64,000 nucleotides of DNA from Bombardia bombarda (GCA_030512295.1 JAULSR010000007.1:310001-374000), one strand, 5' to 3'. Counted from the stretch's first letter, positions 20,925 through 32,535 are shown. Notes: generated by a model from the sequence alone, not told the origin. Translations and numbers: made by a program.

Positions 20925-22649
20925 CTAGCGTTGAGATATCTTTGAAGATCGACGCCTTGTTCTTTCACTAGGCTTGGGTTCGATTTTCCCACTTTGTTGA
21001 AACTGCTGGTATTCCATGTTGAACTCCTAAGTGGTCAAATGGTCAGTACACTGATTGATGGAGTTCATTTTGCCTGGTCTCTGTACCTTTACCAACGCCA
21101 TGCACGAAGATATCACCTCAATGCCGCCAAGTTCCGACACCGCCTCGCCTCCGCGCTTGAGCCTTCCCCTCAGAAGCTTGACAACGGCCGCAACATAGCT
21201 TGGGACGCTCTCGCTTATTTCTTCGTTTGTTGTGCGCGGATGTCGCACCTGGTCGATAACGACTCGGAGCCATCGTTCGATGCCCGACCACCGGAGAACA
21301 TGGCCGCCCAGCGCCAGGGTCTGCTCGCTGCGGAGGCGGAACACAAAGTGGATGGTGCCAGAGGGAAAGAAAATGGTCTGGGCCGGCTTGAGCACGACAT
21401 AGCGCCAGCGGCCGTCGCCCTTTGTGTATTCCTGCGGGTCTTGCATCCATTCGTCCCTCTGCTCTCGAGTCGGTCGTGATAACCAGCCAAAGCCGAACAA
21501 GCCCTCCTGGACTGTGATCCACGTCTCGAGGCCATGGCTGTCGGTGTGCGGCGCGGTGTTGTGTCCTCCCTCGGACAGCAAACCCCATTCCAGCACGTCT
21601 CTCCACGTGGACCACTCCTCCCTCTGTGCCAAGGGCCTCTCAGCGCTGTCCCCCATCAGAATCACGTCTCGTATGCGCAGAAGAAGCTGGCAGTTGAGGC
21701 CCCTTAAGAACTCTGGGAGAACAGCAGGGACTGGGTTTGCCACGTCCAGTATATTCCACGGGTTATTCGTTTCCTTCCGGTCAAGGAAGCGTCGCTTGAT
21801 TTCAGCCAATTTCCGCGGCTCAAAGGAATCACGGTCGACTCGACGAGATGGGATCTGAACCGACACGGTGCGGTCGAGGTCCTCCATCCAGTCGAAGAAC
21901 TGGCTGATTGGACGCGTGCTGTCGCTATCGTTATCGCAGTTATCCCTTTTTCTACTCTCGCTATCCATGTTGCTAGAAGGGAAGTGCAGCGCGCCATTGG
22001 TCAAGATAGGGACGTTATCGCTGTCCGGGATGTGCGATTCGACCCTGGCGGCTGCCTCGTCCGGGCTCAAGAAGTGGGCATCGACCTGGCCGAGGGTAGG
22101 GTCTGTGACGGGCTGTTTGCTCTGTTTCAAGATCTTGTACATGAGGGCATTGGTGAACTCGCCATGCGAGTTTCGCATGCTGGACGCTTTCGTGCCTGCT
22201 CGGGTAGTAAGAATCCTCCGAGGCTTTTTTTGTCTGAGCTCATCTAGCACTCCCCTGCGGTAAGCAGCATCGCTGTCACGATCGTGCATTGGCGGCTTGC
22301 TTGCTCCAACAAGTGTGTCAGGGGCTGAGTTGGCTTCTTTCTCGACCACAGCATCATCCCCAATTGTCTGAGTCGCGTCTGATAGTGCTATTACTTTCGC
22401 AGTCTTGTAACTCCTCGGTTTATGTGCTGTGTGATATGGCACATGCACTGTCTCCTGTATCAGTGGCCGTTTGCGAATCGTTGCTGTAACGGTTGTGCTA
22501 GATCTGACAGGCAATAGACAATCTCCGCCCTGGACTGTGGGAAATAGCTCAGGAACCATGGCTGGCGCATGGAGAGGTGGAAACCTGCGAAGTGCCGTGT
22601 CCATGTGGCCGCCGTAGATCGCGTCCAGCTCTATTATTCTGTTGTCCAT
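20925..22649 (-). CDS. JmjC/cupin-fold Fe(II) oxygenase-like protein
   Basis: Predicted exons 21087-22649 and 20925-21026 around a 60-nt intron (donor GTACAG, branch CTGAC) give 554 aa. Without splicing the frame ends at 21027 after 20 odd codons (540 aa). The C-terminal half carries an HTD triad element (His368, Asp370) within a W-x-T-V-Q-E-G context and a distal His434 in FPSGTIHFVFR. Together these make the metal site of JmjC-type 2-oxoglutarate oxygenases. The N-terminal half is polar and probably disordered. The spliced C-terminus adds a basic RTRRRSSK patch that could act as a nuclear signal. The substrate (histone, protein or small molecule) is not shown by the sequence. Confidence 0.72.
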
Positions 22650-23385
22650 TGGTTCTCAAATCCTTAGAGTTACTTGTATCCTTTGGAGGTTGTCCTTGCC
22701 GACGTTGTGGTGGGTGTAGTTTAGAGTGGCACGCCTAGGAATTGCGTCTACAACCATTATTTGCATACCAATTGGTGTTTATGTTGATTGCGACCAGACG
22801 TCAGTGACCACGCGACCGCGGTTGTCCCTGAAGTTTCGATAAAAATTGCCCTTCTTTGTTCATAAAGGTATTGGGCCTTTGTTGATTTAGTATGTCGCCG
22901 GAAACAGCCAGGTCCCCAGCGCAAGAATAACAAAGACGAGAGCCCATGAATAGAACAGAAAGAAAGACAACGGAACTAACACATTGTCGCACACGGCAGA
23001 GGTTTTGTTCTGGAAGGTCGCTCCTTTTCTCGGGCTTTGCACCCACCAAGCCAGGTACCAAGTTATCAATTTACACACTACGCAAGGAGATATAGTTATA
23101 GATGTGCCAAACTTGTAGATTCCCATCCCGTTTAGCCAGTGTATCTTCTCAACGCCGCAAGTCGGATCTGTTACTTTTCGACCGAATGGTAGGTCGATCA
23201 CGGTTCATGTAGGACTTGCGCCGAAATCTCGGTCCTCTTTTCATCCATCCATTGAGGTACAGTAAGGAGTTTGAAAAGGTAGAAGTCTAGTATGTTGCAA
23301 GTTCGCTGGTCTGCACTCTGCTGCATGCTGCGGAGTTACATAGGGTGAGAGACGGCTAATAATGACCATCCAATGTGAGAAGAAA
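22650..23385. other. Intergenic region
   Basis: A minus-strand open frame at 22887-23201 has two hydrophobic stretches but no ATG context, splice partner or recognisable family; I see no firm gene. Confidence 0.4.
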
Positions 23386-23456
23386 GCACCAGTGGTTTAG
23401 TGGTAAAATCCATCGTTGCCATCGATGGGCCCCGTGTTCGATTCACGGCTGATGCA
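23386..23456 (+). tRNA. tRNA-Gly(GCC)
   Basis: Acceptor GCACCAG pairs with CTGATGC apart from one C-A mismatch. The anticodon loop TTGCCAT reads GCC. The T arm is CCGTG-TTCGATT-CACGG. No intron. Confidence 0.92.
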
Positions 23457-23922
23457 TTTGAACGTTCCATTTGAAAAGATGTTGCCACGCAACTTTCTAG
23501 TTTTGCACCTCTCCACTCCTTATTTTTTTGTAGCTTGCAAGATTCCATTTTCTTTATCATTTGTCCAATGTACCGCATAGAAGGAGGGGACCTGAGAGTA
23601 GTGACATTTAAAATAGTCGCCCAACGTATCATCGCATAAACTAAACCAAACCGCCACGTGTAATTATTGTACATGAGATAATTGTAATTAGTATATTGGC
23701 AAAAGTTAAAGATCATATACAGTATATACATGTGCTATTATATAGACAGACGAACTACGGCCGACCTAACTCGACTATTCCCCTCGCGTGTCCATATGTA
23801 TGCTATATCCAAATCATTAGAAATTGACCGCTAATACTCAACGCTGGACATATGAAATAATAATGCAAAAAAAAAAAAGCAAGGCGCTTGGAATCCTCCC
23901 AAGAAGGCATGGTATCCGTCTC
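23457..23922. other. Intergenic, AT-rich
   Basis: AT-rich with a poly-A of about 12 at 23868. No gene seen. Confidence 0.5.
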
Positions 23923-24706
23923 TTACCAGGTTAATCTGTTGCCGTCTATTTCAGTAGCTGAGATCTTGGCGCCGACGCAGCGGCCAGGGTGCCAGACGGC
24001 AAAGAGCATGACGGCGAGCATGACGGGAGCGAACTCGAGGGTGCCGAAGAAGACCTCTTTTGTGCTGAGGCCGCCGCCAGACCCTCGGCGGTTTCGGCCA
24101 GGCGGAAGACGGTACGTAGGTAGACGAGCAAGGTGGTGACGGAAAAGGCGGCAATGAAGACGGTCAGGCCGCTCCGGCGAATCTGCGATCGCGCGCGGAA
24201 GATGAAGACAGCCGACAGGATGATGAAGATGCCGATGGCAAAGACCTGGTAGGCCAGGCCGCCTAGCAGGATGTTGTTGGTTGGCAGTGGTCGGATCGCG
24301 GCGCTTGGTCTGGCTGACGCCAATAAGAGCGGCACCAGCTATCTGGCACAGGGTGGCGATGGCATCGGACACGATAAACACCCAGAGGATGACCTTGGGT
24401 GGCAGCAGCGAGTGCTCCCTGCCTAGCCGGTGATGGAGAAGGTAGCAAAGTACCATGAGCGGTAGCGGGTGCATTGCCACAGGTGGACGCCAAAAAGCAC
24501 AAAGAACAGCACGACGGCTAATAACGACAATGCCAGGGATGGCGTGTAGCCGTAAATAATAACAGGCGCGTCGTTAGGACCTCCTGGGAACGGCCAGTTG
24601 GGGTCAACATATCACCGAGATCGTCCTGCATGGACCAATGTGTTAGTTCTTGTTCACCCACGTACGGTACCTGTGTCGGACAAAACTTACCTCCAGAGCT
24701 GCTCAT
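23923..24706 (-). pseudogene. RTA1-like membrane protein pseudogene
   Basis: RTA1-family proteins are seven-span fungal membrane proteins linked to lipid or drug resistance. A short exon (MSSSG) and an intron with good sites start the gene. The first ~45 residues (NWPFPGGPNDAP, then YGYTPSLALSLLAVVLFF) are clear, but the frame meets TAG after FSITG. About 60 residues covering the next spans are missing, because the sequence jumps to GREHSLLPPKVILWVFIVSD. Two further frame changes separate GGLAYQVFAIGIFIILSA and the last block (STKEVFFGTLEFAPVMLA, ending AVWHPG). The combination of deletion, stop and shifts argues for a dead gene. Confidence 0.8.
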
Positions 24707-25403
24707 TGTCGCGACAAATTTCCAGTCCCAGTCTCGTCCAGGTGTTGAGAGTACGTGTGCTTGTGAACTTAGCACAAGTAGAAGTATCGGTTACCAAACT
24801 TGCCCGGGAGCTGCCGTTCTTTTTCGGATCTGACAGGTTGACAGCACCCCAGATTAAGTATTCCATGTGTCGTCGATATGGACTGGTAGAGAGATTTGTA
24901 TGAGAGGGATGGATGCAAAATGACGGGTCAGGCTAGCCCGAGATTGCTATGGGGCAGAAATTAGATACTAGACCATATGTTATCAGGCATCTCCTCGCCA
25001 AACAAAACTACCTATGGGGCATGGCGTAGACAGCTAAGACGCTGATGTCTGGACTGCGGTACGATCTGGTGGCGGCTAAGCCCCACGTTTAGATCGCGGG
25101 CAAGCACGTTGTCGATTTGAACAAGATCAAGCGATCCCCATAACTCTACCCGCCTCCCTGGGAGCAGACGTTGGCCCGCCCCCTCGCGATCCAGTGCAAC
25201 GTCAGTCACGATGCCTGCCAAGAACATGGATAGAACATGGTAAAGAAAGCACTGGAATTGTCTTTTTCTTTGCTGCTACGTCATGCGTTGATGCACTCAC
25301 TATGGTCCCTGGTCGAGTGAAAGGCCGTCAACTGTCAACGTTGAGATCGGCCCGTCTTACTGCGTAAAAGGTCAAACGAAAGAAGGAAAAAAGGAACCCA
25401 AGC
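24707..25403. other. Intergenic region
   Basis: No supported gene between the RTA1 relic and the phospholipase C gene. Confidence 0.5.
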
Positions 25404-26390
25404 CTACGCATTCTCCATATCGAAGCGCACCAGCAGCGAACATTTGGTCTCACGCCCGCCAAGATCCAGCATGCGCACAAAGACCCAGCCCGGAACCACG
25501 TACAGCAGGCGGACGGCAGCGACGCAAAACACGGGGTTGGTGGAAAAGCTATCATCGCTCTTGATCATCATGCGCAGGAAGACGAGTTCACTATCGTCAA
25601 AAGTCCACTCGAGCGTCTCGTCCCATACCGGGTCCGTTGGCGGCGGGCTCTCGTCCGCGCCGCGGTGCAACAGAGAAGCGAGCCTTTTGTGCTGCCGGTA
25701 GACCGATGTCTTGCGCTTTTCGACGACGAACCCACTGCTGTCTGGTGCCATTGTGTCAGTATTGCTGCTCGGCCGCACCAGCGAGCATGTCAGATAGGGA
25801 CGCAGGTCTTCAGCCTGACGCCCAGCCGGCAGGGGCAGGTCTGTGGCGCCAGCGACACGCAAGCGCAGCACCTTGTTACGCTTCCCCGAGGATACCAGAC
25901 CATCACCTCCAGCGCGCAAAGCAGGCGGCTTCAGCACGTAGCCTGCGGTGCCGGCAAACAGGGCGTCATTTAGCTGCATGCTCGCGCCAAATGTCTGCCA
26001 ATTGAGGGCGCAAATCTGTGCGCCCAATGCCCAGAACGGCACGGGCGGTAGGTTGCGCGATGAGATGCGTGTACCCTTGGGGAAAACACGCATCAAGTGG
26101 TGGGCGTTGTGTCGCGCTATGGCTGCCGCGTTGGCTGTGTTGGCAGCAATGTGGGCGGCCAGCCCAGACTCAGACACATTGATGAGGTGGTGGTGCGGCC
26201 CGTTCTTGAGGGGACCCCCGTCAGCGTACCAGGAGTCGTCACTAGGTTTGACTGACTGCGCATACACGCCCAGGTCAGCCAGCGCGGGGATAATTACGGT
26301 CGCGGGGGCCGCCTTCTTTTTAGCATTGTAGTCATGGCGTGCCTGCTTCTTCTGTCGGTCTTCTTCGTCTTCTTCACTGGAGGAATCAGA

Positions 26391-26438
<48 letters not shown>

Positions 26439-27308
26439 ACTTTCGCTACTGTCAAGTTCATTTGCCAGATGATGCTCGACAATGACCACAATCTTGGAAC
26501 CCAGCTCCTCAAGTCGCACATGTGCATGCTCTTCTTCGCTGGCCTCCTGCTCGGCGTGACCCTTTTCACGAATGGGGGCTCCGAGTAGACGGTCGCCCCA
26601 GACCTCCTTCATGATATCAACGAGGCGCTGTTGGCCGTGTGTGTCGCAATGATTTTCGAGCGAGAGCAGGATGGGTGCGGCGGCATAGGCTTGGCCCTGG
26701 CCCTGGCCATGGGTGTTGGTGCGCTCGGTGGCGGCAGCGGCGGCTTCGCGGTCGACAACGTCGCGGATGGTCTCGCACACGGCTCGGAAGGTGATGTTTG
26801 ACACCAAGGTGTAGCCGTGGGTCACCCTGGGCTCGTCGGGGCTGTCGGGGTTGTCCCAGGCGTCAATCTCAACGCAGCGGGCGCCAGCGGTGAGGGCATT
26901 CTCGTAGGCCTGGGCGGACGAGACACCAAACAGCTGGTGAGCCATCAGGTAAGTGTTGTGGCTGGAACTGACGAAGTACTCGGGCAGCGGGTGGGAGCGG
27001 TCGGTGACGTGGGTGGGTACGGCGATGTGCGGCTTCTCAAGCAGTGCGTGCAAGGCGTCGGCGTCTCCATCGGCTACAGCGCCCTCTTTGACCAGGAAGG
27101 CCTCGAGAGCGGTGCTGACGCGCAGCTGATGCTCGGTGATGTCGGTCGGGCGCGTGCTGTGGCCGCCTCCTGCCACACTGGTTGGGCCTACCTCCTCACC
27201 ATTGTCATCTTCGTCGTCTTCGCCCCGAGACCGTGATTTGAAGGGGTTGAGACTTGCCAACCGCGATGACAGGCGGCCCGATACGAGGTCGCGATCCTGG
27301 TCTGACAT
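25404..27308 (-). CDS. Phosphoinositide-specific phospholipase C (PLC-delta-like, no PH domain)
   Basis: Single-exon gene of 634 aa; the ATG at 27308 (MSDQDRDLV) is the first in frame. The X domain starts near residue 112 with SSSHNTYL (first catalytic His) and has the second His in SLENHCD, plus the metal-binding ENxCD-type acidic residues. An X-Y linker contains 19 consecutive serines from a CTG microsatellite and an acidic/basic stretch. The Y domain follows (FWALGAQICALNWQT, MQLNDALFAGTAGYVLKP), then a C2 domain with VLRLRVAGATDLPLP and DPVWDETLEWTF. The enzyme cleaves PIP2 to IP3 and diacylglycerol at membranes. EF-hand and PH regions are reduced or absent, as in fungal PLCs. Confidence 0.92.
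26391..26437 (-). repeat. CTG/CAG microsatellite coding poly-Ser in PLC linker
   Basis: About 15 units, read as AGC on the minus strand, inside the auto-inhibitory X-Y linker of the phospholipase. Confidence 0.9.
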
Positions 27309-28494
27309 TGTCACTGTTGCCTCGGAGTTTGGTCAATAGAAAACGACAATGCTCTGTGAGTTATCAAGAAGGGAAGTAGGTGTAATCACGTCGGCGGTAT
27401 GGCACGAGACGAGTCGTTGAATCCCAATGCTGACCGAAGGCTGCGACCCTGAGGCGGTTCAAGCTGATGCGCATGAACGACTGCGGGGTTGAAAGCCATG
27501 GACCAGGGGCCACAGCCAACAAGACCCAGGCAGCAGGCAACTGGGCAGGGTTTCGCCCAGGCGGCGTCAGTGGAATTGATCCCAACTGAAGCGGCCAAAG
27601 GCGCTACAGGCAAAGCTGGGCGGAACCGGGCGCTTCATGATTGTGGGCTTGGCAGATATTCCTCATGCCACTTGAGTGCTGCCATTGGCGACGGGGCGTG
27701 GTGTGGGTGGGGTGTCAAGGTCAAAAAGGTCTGGATGGGAATGGGATGCAAACGTTGTGGGATGAAATTTGGAGAGCAAAGCTGGAATTAGCAAATGTGA
27801 GTGGGACCAGACTAGTCCCTTTTCAGATATGGTTTGTGGGTGAGAATCGATCCGATTAGGTAAGCCTGTGAGGTACCTGGTACATATACAAGTACCTAAG
27901 TACCTTGGCCAACGGCGACTTTGTTTGACGATCTCCTTTTAATTAGCAAACAAAATAGGTATTCGATTCTTCCCCGTTGTGTGTTGGTGTTGCATTACCT
28001 ATCATAGTCTTACTTTGGGGAGAAGATAATGGTTTATGGATGCTGCAGAATTATGAGCGGACGGGCAATACTTCGTATAAAACGTCTTGTCACCTCCTCT
28101 TCCCACTCACAAGATAGAACTGATCAACGGAAAAAGATCAAGAACATTTGGGGCTTTAATCTCAAGGAACCGAGAGGGGGTCCCGCTGCAGTCGAATCCT
28201 TGGTAACGAATAGCAAAAAGACATTGTTTTGGATCTTAGTCTAGAGTCTCTCTTCTAAATTCATGTTTTTAAAAATTGTTCGAGACATTAGTACATTGAA
28301 GGCGCTTAAGTGGTTAAGTGCTTTGGAACCAAATCACCTTGGGCTACCGGATTGCAGTTTGTATCCATGGGTGGATTCTCATTGTCTAAACGCACCATTT
28401 GTTTACACCAGATGTCTGACCCAAATTATGCCTCTTCCTCTCGGTTGTACAGCCAACATTCCCATAGCAGTGCATATATGACGCAGCTATCACT
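27309..28494. other. Intergenic region
   Basis: About 1.2 kb with AGGTACCT-type motifs near 27870-27905. No gene with recognisable content or good splice structure was found. Confidence 0.45.
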
Positions 28495-29542
28495 CTAATC
28501 AATACCGCCCTCGTCGGTAGACCGATGGGTTTCAGCCCATTGTTTAACCAAGTCATAATTTCGACACATGTGGGTAGTGCCCCAGCCGTCCACACCAGGA
28601 ATCAGGGTGTGCCTGTCCTGGCCGGTTTGAAGCTTCTCGAGCGTCACATCGGCAGCACACATGATGGCCTGGCGCAGATAGTCAAAGCAGTGGCCCCAGT
28701 GATGCGAGAGGTGGGGGGCGAGGTAGCTAAACTCGAGTGGGCTGGCTGCGGATGCGACAACACTTCTTCGCAGTGCGTCCTAGTGTTCCCAAAAAGTTAG
28801 ACAGGTTGTTAGATCAGAGAGCAAAGACAAGATAGGTCAGATGGACTTTGCTGAAAATAAGCATGGGCCTCTCTCTTCCTTACCAGACAGTGCATTTGGT
28901 GAAAGACAGATACCACTTTGGTGCGCGAGAGGTCGCCAACAGAGCCGTCATAGGCGATTGCCTGGCCGTGCTCGTCGATCTGGATGAAGCCTCTACCCAC
29001 TGTGTCCACACGCGTCGAACAGTTAGTCCAGACTCTAGTCACTCCCACCCACAATGCCGATTTGTTGATACAGAGAAGAGAAGAGCTCGCCTGGATTGAG
29101 CGCCTCCCATGCCGCATCTGTTGCGGTGTCGGGGGCAGACGTGTTTGTATAAGCGTGATTTGGCTGAAACTCCATTGGGGTGTCAAACGCTGGGAGATCA
29201 TGTCAGCTTCGGTATTCTTGGCTCCGGTCGCCGTCTGCAAAGAAGCATACCGAACTTGGAGGAAACAGCTGGGCTGCTCGAGCTTGTTGCGAAATGGCTC
29301 GGAAGGTCGGCGGTGGTGCTAACCACTACCCCCAACGCAAAGCCAAATAACAGAGCCAGCGCGGGTACGGCCCACTGCTTCCACCTCTTCCAGGTATCAT
29401 CAACGTGGGCATTCCAGTTCTTGAGGCTTTTGCCCAGGGGGTTGGGCCATGATTCGGTGCGTTCGTCGAGCAGCAGTCCGCCGAGCTCGCTCAGCTCACT
29501 GTCGCGATCGTCGTCACGGTGTCCTTCGTTATGGGGCGACAT
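28495..29542 (-). CDS. UstYa-like (DUF3328) oxidase
   Basis: Four exons, 29251-29542, 29091-29189, 28884-28999 and 28495-28779, give 263 aa with phase kept throughout. The N-terminal part is cytosolic and acidic, then one membrane span (AVPALALLFGFALGVVV). The globular part has FDTPMEFQPN, NP-VGRGFI, the first HxxHC motif (VFHQMHCL) and the second HxxHC motif (HHWGHCFDYLRQ), the two hallmarks of the family. UstYa proteins act in fungal peptide macrocyclisation and other oxidative steps, often with copper. The second intron (29000-29090) needs a GC donor (GCGAGC), since only that donor gives a continuous frame. No precursor-peptide gene with Kex2-type repeats is visible nearby. Confidence 0.88.
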
Positions 29543-30044
29543 TATTGCTAGAGATTCGATGTCCAGTGCGGCCGTCGTGCTGGATATCTCGCAAAGAGCT
29601 GGAAATGAGGCATTGAAGAGCGGGGCGGTGGTTATGTGTCTTCTGTAAGGTGAGATATGTCGACCTGGACAATGCGCGTGGCGACCACCTACCTACCCTA
29701 ATGGTTCCAGAAGGGCGACGTCAAGCAAAGACAAAGAGCGCTGGAGCAGCCACGATCAAAGACTTGTGTTGGACCGAAACGCCGGTTTTCGCCAATCAGC
29801 CTAAGTTCATTTTGTACGAGCTGCTTTGTCGCTCCATCCCGCCCCCGTCCTTGGAATTGAGGCTTTACTGGCAAACCCCAGCACTCTGGTACTTACCGTT
29901 TGTACGTTTCAGATTTATCCGGTCAAGCCAGGCGCTGCATCCAGGTTTTGTGCCAAAGTTTTGGATTTGGTCAAGGTTGATAAGATGAATGTACTACTTA
30001 CGTACTACTTACGTACTACTTACGTACTACTTAAGACAGCCAGG
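29543..30044. other. Intergenic region with 11-bp tandem repeat
   Basis: Positions about 29988-30033 hold three to four copies of TTACGTACTAC, just downstream of the stop of the luciferase-like gene. No gene otherwise. Confidence 0.6.
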
Positions 30045-31193
30045 TTACGCCGCGTCAACCGCCTTCTCTTGCTTCTTTTCCTTCTCGCGCTCGGCAAGAG
30101 CTTCACGAACACCGGGCAGAACATATCGGCCGTAGTCGATGGCGTCGTTGAGGTTGTCGTAGCCGCGAATGGAAATGAGCTCGCAGCCGAGATCAACATA
30201 ATCGAGGATGGAGTCGGTGATGGTCTTGTAAGAACCGACGAGAGCTGTCGAAGCGCCGCGAGCATTTGTTGCCGTGACTGTGGGATACCACAGGGCGCGA
30301 TCTTGGACCTCTCCACGGGACGCAATCTCGAGCAGACGTTGAGATCCAACATTCTGAGGAGCAGGGGGAGTGGCAGTAGGCGCAGACGAGCCAGCGGTCG
30401 GGGGCGGCTGGCGGGCCTTGTTTGCCTTGAGGGCATCCAGAGTGCGGTATGCCTTCTGCCAGGCCAGCTCGTCCGTCTCGGCCACGATGGGCCGGAACGT
30501 GACCCAGATGCGCGGACGGTCTCCCTCGGGGCGACCGGCACGGGCAGCCTCGGCATAGATGCGGTCGATCTGGTCCCTGGTCTCCTTCAGGGGCTCGCCC
30601 CAGAGCCCAAAGATGTCTGCCAGCGAGCCTCCAACGCGGTAGGCCGCATCGGACGAGCCACCCACTGACACGGGAATGCCCTTTCCATAGCCGCGGAAGG
30701 GGCTCACGCGGTTGCTGAACTGCTTGAAGGTGTAGTGTTCCCCCTCCCAGTCAAAGGGCTCAGGCGACTGCCAGGCACGTCTGAGGATGCGGATGTACTC
30801 CTCGAGCCGCGAGTAGCGCTGGTCCTTGTCAAGAAAATCACCCTCCTTGGCTTGCTCGGCGTCGCTGCCACCAGCGATAAAGTGCACAACGGCGCGGCCA
30901 CGGCTGAGCTGGTCCAGTGTCGCCAATGCCTTGGCTGCCACCGTCGGGTACAGCGTATTGGGTCTCAGGGCGATGATGATCTTGAGATTCTTGGTGGCCG
31001 CCGCAATAGTAGCTCCCACAGTGAATGGGTCTAGGTATGAGGAGTCGTATGGCACCAGGGTGTAGTTGAAGTCATAATCGTCCAGGTTCCGCGCATACCG
31101 ATTCAGGTAGTCGACGTCTATCCCCGCGTTGGGAATCACCTTTATCTCGGTCGATGCATTGGGGAAGGTCAGACTGATGAACTCGGTCGGCAT
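30045..31193 (-). CDS. FMNH2-dependent luciferase-like monooxygenase (alkanesulfonate monooxygenase type)
   Basis: 382 aa from the ATG at 31193 (MPTEFISLTFPN). The fold signature of bacterial-luciferase-like enzymes is clear: LKIIIALRPNTLYPTVAAK, LSRGRAVVHFIAGG, the RYSRLEEYIRIL helix, and IPVSVGGSSDAAYRVGG. The closest functional type by motif is SsuD/alkanesulfonate monooxygenase, which releases sulfite from organosulfonates using reduced FMN supplied by a partner reductase. A Pro/Ala-rich insertion of about 25 residues interrupts the C-terminal half. No flavin reductase gene is next to it. Cytosolic, with no targeting signal seen. Confidence 0.88.
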   Translation of the reverse strand: MPTEFISLTFPNASTEIKVIPNAGIDVDYLNRYARNLDDYDFNYTLVPYDSSYLDPFTVGATIAAATKNLKIIIALRPNTLYPTVAAKALATLDQLSRGRAVVHFIAGGSDAEQAKEGDFLDKDQRYSRLEEYIRILRRAWQSPEPFDWEGEHYTFKQFSNRVSPFRGYGKGIPVSVGGSSDAAYRVGGSLADIFGLWGEPLKETRDQIDRIYAEAARAGRPEGDRPRIWVTFRPIVAETDELAWQKAYRTLDALKANKARQPPPTAGSSAPTATPPAPQNVGSQRLLEIASRGEVQDRALWYPTVTATNARGASTALVGSYKTITDSILDYVDLGCELISIRGYDNLNDAIDYGRYVLPGVREALAEREKEKKQEKAVDAA

Positions 31194-31973
31194 GATGGCG
31201 TTGATCTGGAGAGTGCAGCAAGGCAAGGTAGGTAGGCAGGCGGATATCTTGTCGTCCTAATGTAGAGTAATAATGGTATAAATGTGTTCTGCTAGTATGG
31301 TGTTGCTTGGATATTGACTGGCTGGCTGGCTGGCTGGCTGGCTGACTGACTGGCTGGCTGACTGACTGACTGACTGACTGACTGACTGACTGACTGACTG
31401 ACTGGGTGCTATTTAAGGTACAGACAAGACAGGCTTCAGTACTGACAGGCTTTGACAGGGTCCAACAAGCACATCATCATCATCACCATCCTGATTACCA
31501 AGCCGACATTGACCTCCCCCTCTCCCCCGCCCGAGATGCCCGGCCGCATCACCATCTTGGTGATGAACGACGCAATGCGGGTATGCACGTGGCGGCGTTG
31601 AATGTGGTCGAATGGTGTTGCATGGCGACATATCACGCAATGCGGCACCGACCTCGGCCAGCCATCTGTGGTCGGCCCCGGCCCAACACGCGCCTTTTCG
31701 CTCGCCAGACCGATTCCGGCCGGACATTGACTGCTATCCTACATCGAAGCCCGAGTTCCAGTGTTCCGGTCGGACTAACACGGAGCGAACAAGCCTGGAA
31801 AGCAGTACCGCGCGAAGGTGCTTCCACACCAGGGACGAGTAGTAGTTTTTGCCATTCATTATTAAGGACAAGGAAACATTTAAAAGTAAATACAAAAACG
31901 AAACGTTGCCTATTGCGCTTCTGTTGTCTATGCATCATCCCGTCTACATGTATTATAGAAGGAAAAAGATCAT
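31194..31973. other. Intergenic region
   Basis: Apart from the tetranucleotide repeat at 31315-31404 nothing is recognised. Confidence 0.5.
31315..31404. repeat. GGCT/GACT tetranucleotide microsatellite
   Basis: About 22 units, first mainly CTGG and then CTGA, lying about 120 bp upstream of the start of the luciferase-like gene. Confidence 0.95.
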
Positions 31974-32062
31974 GACAAGAGTGGGATTCGAACCCACGCC
32001 CTTTCGGACCGCGAATTCAGATTTCCTGAACACGGCGCCTTAGACCGCTCGGCCATCTTGCC
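31974..32062 (-). tRNA. tRNA-Leu(CAG) with short intron
   Basis: Same acceptor, D and T arms as the tRNA-Leu at 8746-8852. The anticodon stem CCGTG/CGCGG encloses anticodon CAG, with an intron of about 10 nt after position 37. Confidence 0.93.
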
Positions 32063-32535
32063 TTTCGACATACCCAAGCCATCCCAAACTATACGCTATG
32101 ACACACAGCTCCTGTCAGCTCTGGATCGGGAAATAGCCGGGTTCGGGGCACAGCGTCCCTGGTCGTCTGAGAAAGCTGAGAAACCAGGCGATCAGTGGTT
32201 GCCAAGGACAAGAAATAGCACCACCTCTCGAATCACGCCAACCGAGTCTGTCAATCTAATGCATAAGTCGACGCATCCGTGGCCCGACTGATCATGACAG
32301 CTTTGACTCCTTCGCCAGAACCCGTGGCTTCAGGTCCCTGAGGGTAGATTAAATCCTAGATTTAAAATGCCCTTCTCCCGGCCGCTGTGCTCTGTTGCAT
32401 CGCTGCATCTTCGCACCACGCAACACCGAGTCGTATCCAATCATCGCGAAAGCCTCCACAAACCAAGCTCCGTCGCATCAGCCCAATCACATCACACAAC
32501 AACCCAGCTTCACTAGGTTGTCAGTCACATCGAAC
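32063..32535. other. Intergenic region
   Basis: No gene seen; the last part is the CA-rich leader of the small gene that follows. Confidence 0.5.

Noticed and set aside
22801..23201. Minus-strand frame with hydrophobic stretches
   Set aside because: No ATG in a good context, no conserved motif, and no splice partners were found.
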